In this document: positions 37,155 through 46,391 of the stretch, piece after piece
How the letters are laid out: each line of letters begins with the position of its first letter
Position numbering within the stretch: the first letter of the stretch is position 1
Assembly: GCF_002909235.1 (NCBI RefSeq)
Contig: NZ_PHQQ01000005.1
Coordinates: 1-64,000 of the forward strand
DNA: 64,000 bases
Source: Arenibacter catalasegens
Lineage (GTDB): Bacteria > Bacteroidota > Bacteroidia > Flavobacteriales > Flavobacteriaceae
Direction of reading: 5' to 3'
Notes under the pieces: model-generated
Database searches by the model: none
The model's input: the letters and a program-made list of their open reading frames with translations, nothing else
What the model was told of the DNA's origin: nothing
Program-made: the position numbers and the translations under genes

Positions 37155-37182
37155 TTACCAAAAAGTAGTATAGTTACCAAAA
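37155..37182. promoter_or_regulatory. Direct repeat, candidate HxlR operator
   Basis: TTACCAAAA occurs at 37155-37163 and 37174-37182, 19 bases apart (about two helical turns), each followed by an (A/C)GAGTA-like tail. It lies in the 120-base region between the divergent VOC gene and the HxlR-type gene, the expected place for a regulator site. Confidence 0.5.
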
Positions 37183-37222
37183 CGAGTAGAATACTGATTA
37201 TCAATAATATAAAATTATCATT

Positions 37223-37534
37223 TTGAATAAAGATAATAGTTGTCCGTTACATTATACAATGAATTTAATAGGTACAAAATGGAAACCTTTAATTTTATTT
37301 CATTTATTGGAAGGCGATTTGCGTTCAGGAATATTGCAAAAGAAAATTCCAGGAATTTCAAATAAAATGTTTACTCAAACCGTAAGAGAGCTAGAAAAAG
37401 ATGGCCTTGTTTCCAGAAAAGTTTTCCCTGTAGTTCCCCCTAAAGTGGAATACGCATTAAGTACTAGGGGGAAATCACTTGAGACTATTTTAAGAAGTTT
37501 GGATAAATGGGGTTCGGAAGATTTTCCTAAATAA
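37223..37534 (+). CDS. HxlR-family transcriptional regulator
   Basis: 103 residues, start TTG at 37223. This start keeps the conserved N-terminal SCPLHYTMNLIGTKWKPLILFHLLEG with its cysteine, which an internal ATG would lose. The winged helix continues with KMFTQTVRELEKDGLVSRKVFPVVPPKVEYALSTRGKSL. HxlR proteins often sense reactive electrophiles or oxidants through that cysteine and control the gene divergent to them, here the glyoxalase-fold gene. Confidence 0.92.
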   Translation: MNKDNSCPLHYTMNLIGTKWKPLILFHLLEGDLRSGILQKKIPGISNKMFTQTVRELEKDGLVSRKVFPVVPPKVEYALSTRGKSLETILRSLDKWGSEDFPK

Positions 37535-37708
37535 TTACATAGATTCGATTTCAAACTTTTTGGGAAAGGCCCTAACCCTGTTAGTGCTGGTATAATACTT
37601 TAAACAGCTAATTTTCAAGATTGAAATAAACCTATATTTGAAGCTATTATTTTACATTAAATACTTCTTACTTAATGCTACCTTCCCTTTAAAAACTGAC
37701 ATAAAACA

Positions 37709-38317
37709 ATGAACAGAATATTCTTGATATTAATGATCGCAACCCTTTATTCCTGCGGTAGCGCCAAATACAATTACTTTTACGACACCGGAAAGCAATT
37801 GGACTTTAGCCAAGGAAAATGGATACTGAACAGCACTAAATCCAATTCCAGAGTATTCGATACTGAACTTTACGACACTTCATTGAAAGAGTTTAAAAAA
37901 ATTCTGGGCGACTCCTTAATAGAAATAAACAATTTGAGAAGTACGAAACTAGTGGCTCCAAAAATTAAGTTCGAGCTATCAGAAATGGATTTAAAAGAAT
38001 TAAAAAGAGATACGGACTGTGATTACATCATCAATATTGGGGGAAATGTAATCAGTGATGGCCTAGGTTCCTTGTCATTTCCAGATCAAAATGAAAATTT
38101 AAGCAATAGGGCATCTGTTTCAATAACCATATATGACTTAAATGCCAGAGCACTTATATCCTCTTCCCAAGTTTATGGAAAAATTGAAGATCAGGAATCG
38201 GTATTTCCAAGAGAGAACAATGGTCTTCCTTCCATAAATCCCAGTTCCCATATGATAATGCTAAAAGGCGCCAGGAAACTTATCCAAAAATATGGGAAGA
38301 ACCAACTAGACTATTAG
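37709..38317 (+). CDS. Hypothetical lipoprotein (202 residues)
   Basis: A signal ending in LYSCGS (Cys 16) marks a lipoprotein. The mature part begins YNYFYDTGKQLDFSQGKWILN and contains DCDYIINIGGNVISDG and SVSITIYDLNARAL, suggesting an alpha/beta fold similar to small lipoproteins with a TolB- or CsgG-like beta sheet. I do not recognise the family. A TATATTTG (37633-37640) upstream could be the -7 element. No operon partner is visible. Confidence 0.7.
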   Translation: MNRIFLILMIATLYSCGSAKYNYFYDTGKQLDFSQGKWILNSTKSNSRVFDTELYDTSLKEFKKILGDSLIEINNLRSTKLVAPKIKFELSEMDLKELKRDTDCDYIINIGGNVISDGLGSLSFPDQNENLSNRASVSITIYDLNARALISSSQVYGKIEDQESVFPRENNGLPSINPSSHMIMLKGARKLIQKYGKNQLDY

Positions 38318-38534
38318 AAAAATGGGGTAGGCTGGGTAATTACGCTAAATTGAAGAACCCTTCCTAAATAACCTAGGCAGTTATAATAATTATCTAGTGA
38401 TTTATGGAATTTTAAATCTCCTCCTTAGTAGGGAAAGGAAAGTCTTGCAATACGCCAATTAATGGAGTTCAAATTTAGGGTAGTGCCGAAATTGTTGGTA
38501 CTAGTTAACACTCACGCCAAGAGGTTGTTCTTAC

Positions 38535-39839
38535 TTACAGCGGCTGGTCTGCACTTTTATCTGCATGCAAGGCAATTTCAGCAGTCTTGTCCTCGAAAAT
38601 GTCGTTTACTATTTTGTACAGGTCAGGAATTACATTTTTGGCAATTTTGCTATTGTTGCTCAACAATACACAGATACCTAGTTCGGTTTCGGGATAGATG
38701 GCAATTTCATTTCTGTAATTGTTTACACTTCCACCGTGATGCCAAATGGTCTTTTCATTTTTTGAACCGTTCTCCACAAATTTATGGATCCGCCATCCAA
38801 AAGCGTAGTAGGAGGTGGTATGTCCCGGCCAACGTTGGTAATACTTGCTTTCCCCTTTAATTTCTATAAACGGGGTAAAAGTTTCCGCCAAGGCATTTTT
38901 GGTCATCAACTCTGGGTTATAACCTAATAAAAATCGCATCCATTTGCCCATATCAACGGCGCTGGCGCTAATACCTCCGGCTGCAATAGCATTGTAATAA
39001 TTGTCCGAAAGTGGCAAGGTTTTCCAGCTATTTCGTCTTTTGGTATGCGGCATGGCCACATTTTCCATATGTGAGAGGGCTTCATAATCCATAGTAGTGG
39101 AACACATGCCCAAAGGGTTAAAAAAAGTATTTGTCAAAACCGTACCGATGTCCTGTCCGGTTACTTTATGAATCATTTCTCCACAAAGGGCGAACATGGC
39201 GTTTTGATAACTGTACATTAATCCTGGTTCACTTATCGGAGTAACTGCCTTAAAGCGTTTGGCAATATCCTGTAACGGTAGCCCAGCCTCAACAAGATTG
39301 GTGTAACTGTGGTAAGGCGTACCAGAGGTGTGTGACAAAATATTAGCCAGCGTAATTTTATTGGTGTTATTCTTGTCGCCAAATCGAAACTCCGGAATAA
39401 AATCGCTGACCTTATCTTCCCAATGTAATTTGCCTTCATCCTTTAATTCTGTTGCCAATACCCCTGCAAATCCTTTGGATAACGATCCCAATCTAAATAT
39501 AGTTCCGCCATCCACAGCTGCATCAGAATTTATTTTTCTTTTACCATAGCCCTCAGATATTACAACGGAATCCTTTTGTACAATGCTAACTCCTGCACCA
39601 ACAATATCACCCTCAGCAATTGCTTTTTCAAAGTAGGCCTTTATTGCGACCCCCAATTCCTCCTGATGTTTTTTATAGAGTAGTGTTCCTTGACTATCTA
39701 ATACATCCTTTTGTTTGTAAATGGTGGAAATAGCCACCTCGGAATTAGGTTTTTCTTCAGGCTTAAAAGCACCGAATATAAGGGCAAATAGGGATAGGAT
39801 TACAAGTGAAGCTCCTATTAATACTTTGCTTCTCTTCAT
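38535..39839 (-). CDS. Beta-lactamase-fold serine hydrolase (class C-like)
   Basis: 434 residues with an N-terminal signal or anchor (about 7-24). The serine-hydrolase motifs are SLSK (nucleophile Ser, Lys two residues on) in RLGSLSKGFAG, YQN in YSYQNAMFAL, and HHGG near residue 367 at the place of the KTG triad. LSHTSGTPYHSY is also typical. These are penicillin-binding-protein-like esterases or peptidases. The real substrate is unknown. A role in antibiotic resistance is not implied. Confidence 0.93.
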   Translation of the reverse strand: MKRSKVLIGASLVILSLFALIFGAFKPEEKPNSEVAISTIYKQKDVLDSQGTLLYKKHQEELGVAIKAYFEKAIAEGDIVGAGVSIVQKDSVVISEGYGKRKINSDAAVDGGTIFRLGSLSKGFAGVLATELKDEGKLHWEDKVSDFIPEFRFGDKNNTNKITLANILSHTSGTPYHSYTNLVEAGLPLQDIAKRFKAVTPISEPGLMYSYQNAMFALCGEMIHKVTGQDIGTVLTNTFFNPLGMCSTTMDYEALSHMENVAMPHTKRRNSWKTLPLSDNYYNAIAAGGISASAVDMGKWMRFLLGYNPELMTKNALAETFTPFIEIKGESKYYQRWPGHTTSYYAFGWRIHKFVENGSKNEKTIWHHGGSVNNYRNEIAIYPETELGICVLLSNNSKIAKNVIPDLYKIVNDIFEDKTAEIALHADKSADQPL

Positions 39840-40123
39840 TGGGGTGAAATTTAATTTAGGATAAGACGCCTTAAATATAGGACGATATACTTAAATAACG
39901 GTTAAAATGCGCAATTTCTTATACCAGTCCTATTATTTAACACCTTTCTACCCAATAGTGGAAAAGTCGCTACTTGCATAATAACCATCCTAAAATGCTC
40001 GGCAACACCCACATTCTCCACCAAGTACCCAATACTCCCCATTTTAAAATGGATTATAACCCAATAATACCCGAATAAAAAATTCAACTTATCTTTGGGA
40101 AACTCAGCAAATAAATTAGCTAT

Positions 40124-40954
40124 ATGACTATTAAAAAATTTCTTCTTTTTTCCTTAATGATATTCTCCCTGCCATCATGGTGCTATGGACAAAATAAAGA
40201 GGAGAGGACAAAATATTTTCCAAAAGTGGAGCAACCGGTAGAGAGAATTCCAAACAAAGCAAATCTTTGGGTTTTCATATTAGCAGGGCAATCCAATATG
40301 GCTGGTCGTGGACTTGTGGAACCACAAGATACTGTTCCCAATGCAAGGGTATACACTATAAATGAACAAGGGAACATGATATATGCCAAAGAACCCCTAC
40401 ATTTTTACGAACCATCAATGAGCGGTTTGGACAGTGGATTAACGTTTGGAGAAGCCTTAATTAGACAAATTCCGGACAGTATCTCGGTACTGGTTATTCC
40501 TGCTGCGGTTGGAGGCAGTTCCATCACCCAATGGTTAAACGATTCCATCCATAGGGAGGTTAAACTATTCTCAAATTTCAAACAAAAAGCAGAATTGGGT
40601 ATGCGTTTTGGGACAGTAAAGGGGATTCTTTGGCATCAGGGCGAAAGTGATGCCAAAACCAAGGAGGCTCCATTGTACCAAATTAAATTAACGGAGCTGT
40701 TCTATCAGTTCAGAAAGATAATTGGGAACCAAGAGGCAACCGTTGTAATAGGACAATTGGGTAGTTATTCGACCAATCCATTGTGGTCAAAAATTAATGA
40801 TCACATTAAATATTATGTATCCACTGATCCATATTCAGGAATGATCAATACCCAGGACTTAAAGGACAAAGGGGACAAGGTGCACTTTAATTCTGAAGCA
40901 CAACGAACTATGGGCGAGAGATTTGCCAATGAGTTTATTAAAATGCAGGATTAG
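40124..40954 (+). CDS. SASA-type carbohydrate esterase (CE6-like)
   Basis: 276 residues with a signal peptide ending near CYGQ. Family landmarks: VFILAGQSNMAGRG (block I Ser), VGGSSITQW, GILWHQGESD and the Asp-x-x-His in DKGDKVHFNSEAQ. This sialate-O-acetylesterase-related fold removes acetyl groups from sugars, commonly xylan or uronic-acid polymers. In a genome with many sulfatases, action on algal polysaccharide is plausible but not shown. Confidence 0.9.
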   Translation: MTIKKFLLFSLMIFSLPSWCYGQNKEERTKYFPKVEQPVERIPNKANLWVFILAGQSNMAGRGLVEPQDTVPNARVYTINEQGNMIYAKEPLHFYEPSMSGLDSGLTFGEALIRQIPDSISVLVIPAAVGGSSITQWLNDSIHREVKLFSNFKQKAELGMRFGTVKGILWHQGESDAKTKEAPLYQIKLTELFYQFRKIIGNQEATVVIGQLGSYSTNPLWSKINDHIKYYVSTDPYSGMINTQDLKDKGDKVHFNSEAQRTMGERFANEFIKMQD

Positions 40955-41503
40955 GCCTATATTGGCAACCAACATCTCGTCTTGCTATACTATAGCGGGA
41001 TTATAGGTGACCACCTTATCCTGATTCAAACTATTGACAAAGCCTTCATAGATTTTAATCTAGACGCCTGTGATGCTTCTAAATTGTGGATTGCCATTAT
41101 TTTCTCCCCAATTCTTAGCCTAAGAACAACACATACAAGGCCCACGAAAAGCAAAAGGCGCAAAAGAAATAAAATAAAAAATCGATTAATGTAGTATTTT
41201 CCTTCATACGATCGGGTTTATATTTAAAACCCTAAATCAAGAGGAAAACGATTTTGTTACCCATGTATGGAACAAAAATTCGACAACTTGACCCATTGTC
41301 GGACAAAAGGTCAAAAACTTCTATGAAAGTAAAATCCTACAATTACGTAAAACCCTATAAAGCAACAGTTTACCGATTATTTTTACTCACTAAGTGAGAT
41401 TTGAATGCTCCAAGGCTTGCCCGTCTGAATATTATTAGTAGCTTTTTTAGATGCCTCATGCATGGGCTTGCCCTGAGGTAATTGATTTATGAAAACTACA
41501 AAA
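40955..41503. other. Intergenic stretch with a possible gene remnant
   Basis: About 550 bases. On the minus strand a frame at 41383-41511 encodes 42 residues including LPQGKPMHEASKKATNNIQT and ends in a proper stop, with no start codon before it; it directly follows the oxidoreductase gene in another frame and may be the decayed 3' end of a lost gene. A 6-bp palindrome CTCACTAAGTGAG lies over its end. The 70-codon plus-strand frame at 40982-41194 is unconvincing. Confidence 0.35.
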
Positions 41504-42592
41504 CTATAATTTCACCAAACAATTTTGGGCAGCCGATTTGTAGATTGCCTCTACTACGTGAATATCCCGAAGTCCTTCTTCCCCTGGAACCAATAAGTCG
41601 GTCTTGTGCATAATTGCCATGGCATCCTCATCCATTTGTTTGGCTTGCTGGTTGGGAATGGGAAATTCAATAATGGTTCCATCGGACATGCTCCCGTTAT
41701 TTCCTTTGTAGGAAGAGTGGGGTTCCATTTTTAACCAACCTTTCTCATAGTTTACTTGAAGGTGGTTAATATTGATACCAAAACTGGTTTGGCAGGATGC
41801 CCGGGCACCACTGGGAAATTCTAATTGAAACATCATTGTTTCCTCTACCTCGTGATAAATTTCGGGCCTTGTAGTGGAGGCCTGCGCCAAAACGGAACTA
41901 GGTTCTTCACCGGTGGCCAATCTGGCTCCCTGTAGCGCGTAAACGCCCATATCGCCCATTGCCCCACCTCCTAATTGCTTGTTCTGCTTCCAATGGTTGG
42001 TTCGCCCATCAAAATACCCTGCCGCCGAAGTCACCATTCTAACCTTACCAAAAGACCGTTCTTTACCTACTTTCATGTAGGCCTGAATATTGGGGTCGTG
42101 CTGACAGCGATATCCAATGGCCAGTTTTACCTTATTGTCCTTGCAGGCCTTGATCATTGCTTCACAATCTGCAACGGAGGGTGCCATTGGTTTTTCGCAC
42201 CATACATGTTTTCCTGCCTTGGCTGCACGAATAGTATACTCCGCATGCATGGATGGTGGCAACACCACATAGACTACATCAATATCCGGATTGTTGGCAA
42301 TACTATCAAAATTTTGGTAATTGTAAATATTCTTATCCTTTATACCGTATTTCTCTTGCCATACAGGGATTTTTTCAGGACTACCAGTAACAATGCCCCT
42401 TAATTCACAATTGTTGGTCAATTGTAGGGCAGGGGCAAGCAGATCGGTACTATAATAACCTAATCCTACAAGGGCTACTCCTAGTTTTTTCTTTTGTGCT
42501 GCTGTTGCGGATAGCAATATTTGTGGCGTAAATGCACTTACAGCTGCAATTATACCCGCTTTTTGAATAAATATTCGTCTTTGTTTTTCCAT
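41504..42592 (-). CDS. Tat-exported Gfo/Idh/MocA-family oxidoreductase
   Basis: 362 residues from the ATG at 42592. It starts with a twin-arginine signal (RRIFIQKAGIIAAVSAFTP), so it is exported folded, with its cofactor. The Rossmann domain reads GVALVGLGYYSTDLLAPAL; the conserved EKP of the family appears as HVWCEKPMAPS. The C-terminal domain has the usual alpha/beta sheet with GGGAMGDMGVYAL. Likely a periplasmic glucose-fructose-oxidoreductase-like enzyme with bound NAD(P), substrate unknown. No obvious operon partner. Confidence 0.93.
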   Translation of the reverse strand: MEKQRRIFIQKAGIIAAVSAFTPQILLSATAAQKKKLGVALVGLGYYSTDLLAPALQLTNNCELRGIVTGSPEKIPVWQEKYGIKDKNIYNYQNFDSIANNPDIDVVYVVLPPSMHAEYTIRAAKAGKHVWCEKPMAPSVADCEAMIKACKDNKVKLAIGYRCQHDPNIQAYMKVGKERSFGKVRMVTSAAGYFDGRTNHWKQNKQLGGGAMGDMGVYALQGARLATGEEPSSVLAQASTTRPEIYHEVEETMMFQLEFPSGARASCQTSFGININHLQVNYEKGWLKMEPHSSYKGNNGSMSDGTIIEFPIPNQQAKQMDEDAMAIMHKTDLLVPGEEGLRDIHVVEAIYKSAAQNCLVKL

Positions 42593-42785
42593 GGTTCCCA
42601 ATTGAACCTAGAAAATAATACAAAAAATTGAATTATCCCTGAAATAATGCAACTCATGGAATATAAATGAGTCAATTGGAGGCTAATAAGAAAAAACAGG
42701 AAAGTATTACTATAGGGTAGAATTTGTTTATTCAAGATAGTTTGGCATCCCAAATACGGCAGAAAGATTATGAAAGGATTCCTTT

Positions 42786-43325
42786 TTATTCTTTTTTCTG
42801 AAGCGTTTGTACCATTAAGTCTTTTAAAATGTACACCGTAACAAGAATAAATCCAGTAATGAGGGTAGATGTGGCATATTCCCATTCCAATATCTTGGTA
42901 AGGCCTCCTATTATAATGGCCAATATCCCAATGATCATCATGGTATTCCAAATAAAATACACAATGTCACTTCTATTGTCATCCTTGTCATCTATGAGAT
43001 ACGTTGTGCCCTCCATGATGATCCATATAATGAATGCCACGCCACCAATAAGCTGAAAAAATTCATTGTGTGATAAATCAAGGATTTTCAATATGCCATT
43101 TAAGGACCAAGAGGTAACTAAAACCAATTTGTTGTATTGTAGGAACCCCTTTTTACTTTTTTTCCAAAATCGCATTCCGTACAAAGTACTGATAGCACAA
43201 AGGGATAAAATTATGATAGGGTTAGCTAAAGTATGGAAATGTAAAATCTTACAAATGAATCCAACAAGAAGTAGGGAAATGGCAATTCTCAAAGGTGTTC
43301 TTAAAATCTTCTTTTCTGTTTCCAT
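42786..43325 (-). CDS. Hypothetical membrane protein (179 residues)
   Basis: Five or so hydrophobic segments spread over the whole length and a basic C-terminus (QTLQKKE). It resembles GldL-neighbouring or DUF-type small membrane proteins of flavobacteria, but I cannot name the family. It is preceded by another minus-strand gene and has no clear partner. Confidence 0.6.
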   Translation of the reverse strand: METEKKILRTPLRIAISLLLVGFICKILHFHTLANPIIILSLCAISTLYGMRFWKKSKKGFLQYNKLVLVTSWSLNGILKILDLSHNEFFQLIGGVAFIIWIIMEGTTYLIDDKDDNRSDIVYFIWNTMMIIGILAIIIGGLTKILEWEYATSTLITGFILVTVYILKDLMVQTLQKKE

Positions 43326-43414
43326 AAGATGGTTTTTAAGATTCTGGACATTTTAGTTTTAAATTATCCGAATTCACCTTGTCCTTCCTTGAAAGACATT
43401 TCCCTAACGTATCA

Positions 43415-43861
43415 TTAACTAACTGCCTTAATATTGGCCTTGAGTCCTTCCATAATACCTAAAATATTATTCACGGTTTCCTTTAAATAATACTTAATGA
43501 GTACGTGGGGGATACGAATGGTGGTAAATCCATTTTTAAACGAATGCATGGCTTCCTCCAAGTCATTGATGGCTTGTTCATGGGTGAGGGAATGATATTC
43601 GGTATCTATTTCTATATTAAGTTTTACCCTAGATATAGCAATATCCACTGATTTTTTTCCATCCCACCATTCGAGCATTGGATTTACGCCTGCATTTTTT
43701 AAACCATAATACAATTGTATGGCTTCTTTGGGGGTCCTTTTGAGTTTAATTAGCTTTTCCATTCTGCTTTTATGCTTCGCACAAAGCTCTATTCCAAAAA
43801 GATCCATTGCGCTTTTATGGTCAAGATAACTAAGCTCTTTTTTACAATCTAAACATGTCAT
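43415..43861 (-). CDS. Zinc-finger plus Vsr/DUF559-like nuclease candidate
   Basis: 148 residues. The N-terminus has CLDC and CAKH at about 3-6 and 27-30, a probable zinc finger. The C-terminal half has VDIAISRVKLNIEIDTEYH, where Asp and Glu-x-Asp sit as in PD-(D/E)xK nucleases of the Vsr/DUF559 group, followed by FTTIRIPHVLI. No methyltransferase is adjacent. A nuclease or DNA-repair role is inferred from the motif only. Confidence 0.6.
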   Translation of the reverse strand: MTCLDCKKELSYLDHKSAMDLFGIELCAKHKSRMEKLIKLKRTPKEAIQLYYGLKNAGVNPMLEWWDGKKSVDIAISRVKLNIEIDTEYHSLTHEQAINDLEEAMHSFKNGFTTIRIPHVLIKYYLKETVNNILGIMEGLKANIKAVS

Positions 43862-44075
43862 TCAAGTAGGTTAAAAATTTAATTTGGGACTATTATAACC
43901 GTAATATTTTTGGATTATTATGTTGGGGTTCTCCAAAAAGGTCAACTTTTAGATGAACTGCAGCTTTTTAGATGAACTACCGCCTTTTTATACTACATGT
44001 TCGGTTAAATTTAAATATGCTTCCCCATTTTGTAATATCCATATATTTACATATTCACTTTTACAAACCAAAACC

Positions 44076-45191
44076 ATGGATTCACGACCAATACTGAAAA
44101 CAATAGGTATAACTTTATTTGTTTCTTTCCTTCTCTTAGGCTGTAAAGACGAACAAAAGCCAGAACCAAAAGGAGATATCTCCCTAACGGTTCCCGAGCT
44201 TACTTTTAATGAAGCCAACCGTTTGGTGCGTTTACCTTTGGAATGTCTACAGACCGAATACCCCAATAAATTAAACCAGTCCCTTCTGGATTCGACGCAT
44301 TTAGGAGGTCCCAAAGCATTGCACCCGGCCTTCTATGGTTGTTACGACTGGCATTCATCCGTTCATGGGCATTGGTCCCTAGTGTCTCTAATAAAACAGT
44401 TCCCTAGTCTAAATCAGGCCTCCACGATCCGCAATAAGTTGGTTGAAAATATTTCCAAGGAGAATATAATCGGAGAGGTGGCCTATTTTAATATGACCGG
44501 TAATAAAACTTTTGAGCGTACTTATGGCTGGGCATGGATCCTTAAATTGGCAGAGGAAATCCACACCTGGAATGATCCCTTAGCCCGTGATTTAGAGGAT
44601 AATCTGCAACCCTTAACAGATTATATAGTAACTGCTTACGTGGAGTTTTTGCCTAAATTAAATTACCCCATTAGGGTAGGAGAGCATTCCAATACCGCTT
44701 TTGGGCTTTCTATGGCCTGGGATTATGCCGTTGTAATGGAAGATGACACCTTAAAAGATGCGATCATTTCAAGTGTGGCCCGTTTTTATACAAATGACAC
44801 CAATTGCCCCTTGACGTGGGAGCCAAGCGGATTCGATTTTCTATCTCCTTGTTTGGAGGAGGCCAATTTGGTTCGAAAAATTTACGGCCCTGAAAAGTTT
44901 AAAAAATGGCTCAACAAATTTTTACCACAGTTGACCATGCCTCAATTTAGTCTAGAACCCGGAAAGGTATCGGACAGGACAGATGGGAAATTGGTGCATT
45001 TGGATGGATTAAATTTTAGTAGAGCTTGGTGTTTGTATGGAATTGCGGAAACCCTACCAGAATACGCCCACTTAAAGCAAATTGCCACCGCGCATATTAA
45101 TTACTCGCTTCCCAATATTGTGGACGATAATTATAGTGGAACCCATTGGTTGGGAAGTTTTGCTTTATACGCCTTAAATACCCCTAAATAA
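44076..45191 (+). CDS. DUF2891 lipoprotein
   Basis: 371 residues from the ATG at 44076; the open frame extends much further upstream but encodes no plausible signal there, while MDSRPILKTIGITLFVSFLLLGC is a clear lipoprotein signal. The rest is the DUF2891 family: RLVRLPLECLQTEYPNKLNQ, HPAFYGCYDWHSSVHGHWSL and EWHTWNDPL-like segments, a helical toroid of the kind found in glycoside hydrolase-like proteins. Function is unknown. Its stop is one base before the Nramp-like gene, so it belongs to the five-gene operon with the 5-oxoprolinase genes. Confidence 0.88.
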   Translation: MDSRPILKTIGITLFVSFLLLGCKDEQKPEPKGDISLTVPELTFNEANRLVRLPLECLQTEYPNKLNQSLLDSTHLGGPKALHPAFYGCYDWHSSVHGHWSLVSLIKQFPSLNQASTIRNKLVENISKENIIGEVAYFNMTGNKTFERTYGWAWILKLAEEIHTWNDPLARDLEDNLQPLTDYIVTAYVEFLPKLNYPIRVGEHSNTAFGLSMAWDYAVVMEDDTLKDAIISSVARFYTNDTNCPLTWEPSGFDFLSPCLEEANLVRKIYGPEKFKKWLNKFLPQLTMPQFSLEPGKVSDRTDGKLVHLDGLNFSRAWCLYGIAETLPEYAHLKQIATAHINYSLPNIVDDNYSGTHWLGSFALYALNTPK

Positions 45192-45192
45192 T

Positions 45193-46386
45193 ATGTTCGG
45201 AAAAATGGGGCCAGGGGTTTTGGTCGCGGCAGCCTTTATTGGACCAGGTACCATTACTGTATGCTCCATGGCTGGAATACAATTTGGGTATTCCCTTCTA
45301 TGGGCCTTATTACTCTCCATTGCAGCCACGGTGATCTTACAAGAAATGGCGGCGAGATTGGGAATTGTCACCCAAAAAGGACTGGCAAATATCATAAAAA
45401 AGGAGATAGTCACACCCTGGATGAAGATTTTAATCTTAGGCTTGATCTTATCTGCAATAGTTATAGGAAATGCCGCTTATGAAGGAGGCAATATTGGAGG
45501 CGCTTCTTTGGGGCTGGTGGCCCTATTTGGGAATGAATACCTTAATGTTTATCCTATAGTCATTGGTCTTTTTGCTTTTTTACTTTTATTTTTTGGAAAT
45601 TATAAAATATTGGAAAAGGTATTGATCGGCCTTGTGGTGGTCATGAGTTTATCATTTCTGATGACAGCCATAATTACAAAGCCCGATATTTCATCCTTGC
45701 TCCAAGGTCTATTTTCCCCCAAGGTTCCTGAAGGAAGTATATTGACCATCATCGCTTTGGTAGGAACTACGGTGGTACCCTATAATTTATTTTTACATAC
45801 CTCCCTCGTAAGTGAAAGGTGGAAATCCACAGCACACTTGAAGGAAGCGCAGAGAGATACTTATGTGTCCATCACATTGGGCGGTATGGTTTCAATGTCT
45901 GTAATGATTACAGCAACTGCCATACCATCCAATGAAATAAACAACATAATGGATATTGCCAAAGGCTTGGAGCCACTACATGGGGACAGCGCCCGGTATT
46001 TCATGGGGATTGGACTCTTTGCTGCTGGGGTAACTTCTGCAATTACAGCCCCCTTGGCCGCCGCCTATGTTGCCAATAGCTGCTTTGGCTGGAATGCCAC
46101 TATGAAGGACATTCGATTCAAGTTGGTCTGGATGCTTATCATTTTAATGGGTGTTATAGTTATGTCCATGGGAATAAAACCCTTGGAAATTATCAAATTT
46201 GCACAAGTGGCCAATGGTATGCTATTACCTATTATCGCTATTTTCCTGCTTTGGGTCGTAAATAATAAAAAAGTGATGCAAGAGCATCAGAATACCCATT
46301 TCCAAAATATATTGGGAATTATTATAATCCTTTTATCGGTAATATTGGGAGTAAAAAGTATACTCACAGTTTTTGAACTATTTTAA
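45193..46386 (+). CDS. Nramp-family transporter lacking metal-site motif
   Basis: 397 residues with about 11 membrane segments. The first segment has GPGT at 17-20 where metal-transporting Nramp proteins have DPGN, and segment 6 has VVPYNLFLH where they have MPH. Without the Asp, Asn and Met ligands, manganese or iron transport is unlikely. The B. subtilis relative ycsG sits next to the ycsF, kipI and kipA genes, the same context as here. Transport of 5-oxoproline or another small organic solute is a reasonable inference. It is cotranscribed with DUF2891 upstream and pxpA five bases downstream. Confidence 0.85.
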   Translation: MFGKMGPGVLVAAAFIGPGTITVCSMAGIQFGYSLLWALLLSIAATVILQEMAARLGIVTQKGLANIIKKEIVTPWMKILILGLILSAIVIGNAAYEGGNIGGASLGLVALFGNEYLNVYPIVIGLFAFLLLFFGNYKILEKVLIGLVVVMSLSFLMTAIITKPDISSLLQGLFSPKVPEGSILTIIALVGTTVVPYNLFLHTSLVSERWKSTAHLKEAQRDTYVSITLGGMVSMSVMITATAIPSNEINNIMDIAKGLEPLHGDSARYFMGIGLFAAGVTSAITAPLAAAYVANSCFGWNATMKDIRFKLVWMLIILMGVIVMSMGIKPLEIIKFAQVANGMLLPIIAIFLLWVVNNKKVMQEHQNTHFQNILGIIIILLSVILGVKSILTVFELF

Positions 46387-46391
46387 GTGAT

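Noticed and set aside
40982-41194. 70-codon plus-strand frame downstream of the esterase gene
   Set aside because: No signal, no recognisable protein, unusual Lys/Arg-rich end; likely chance.
42550-42951. 133-codon minus-strand frame beside the membrane protein
   Set aside because: Overlaps the better-supported 42786-43325 gene in another frame and lacks hydrophobic periodicity of its own.
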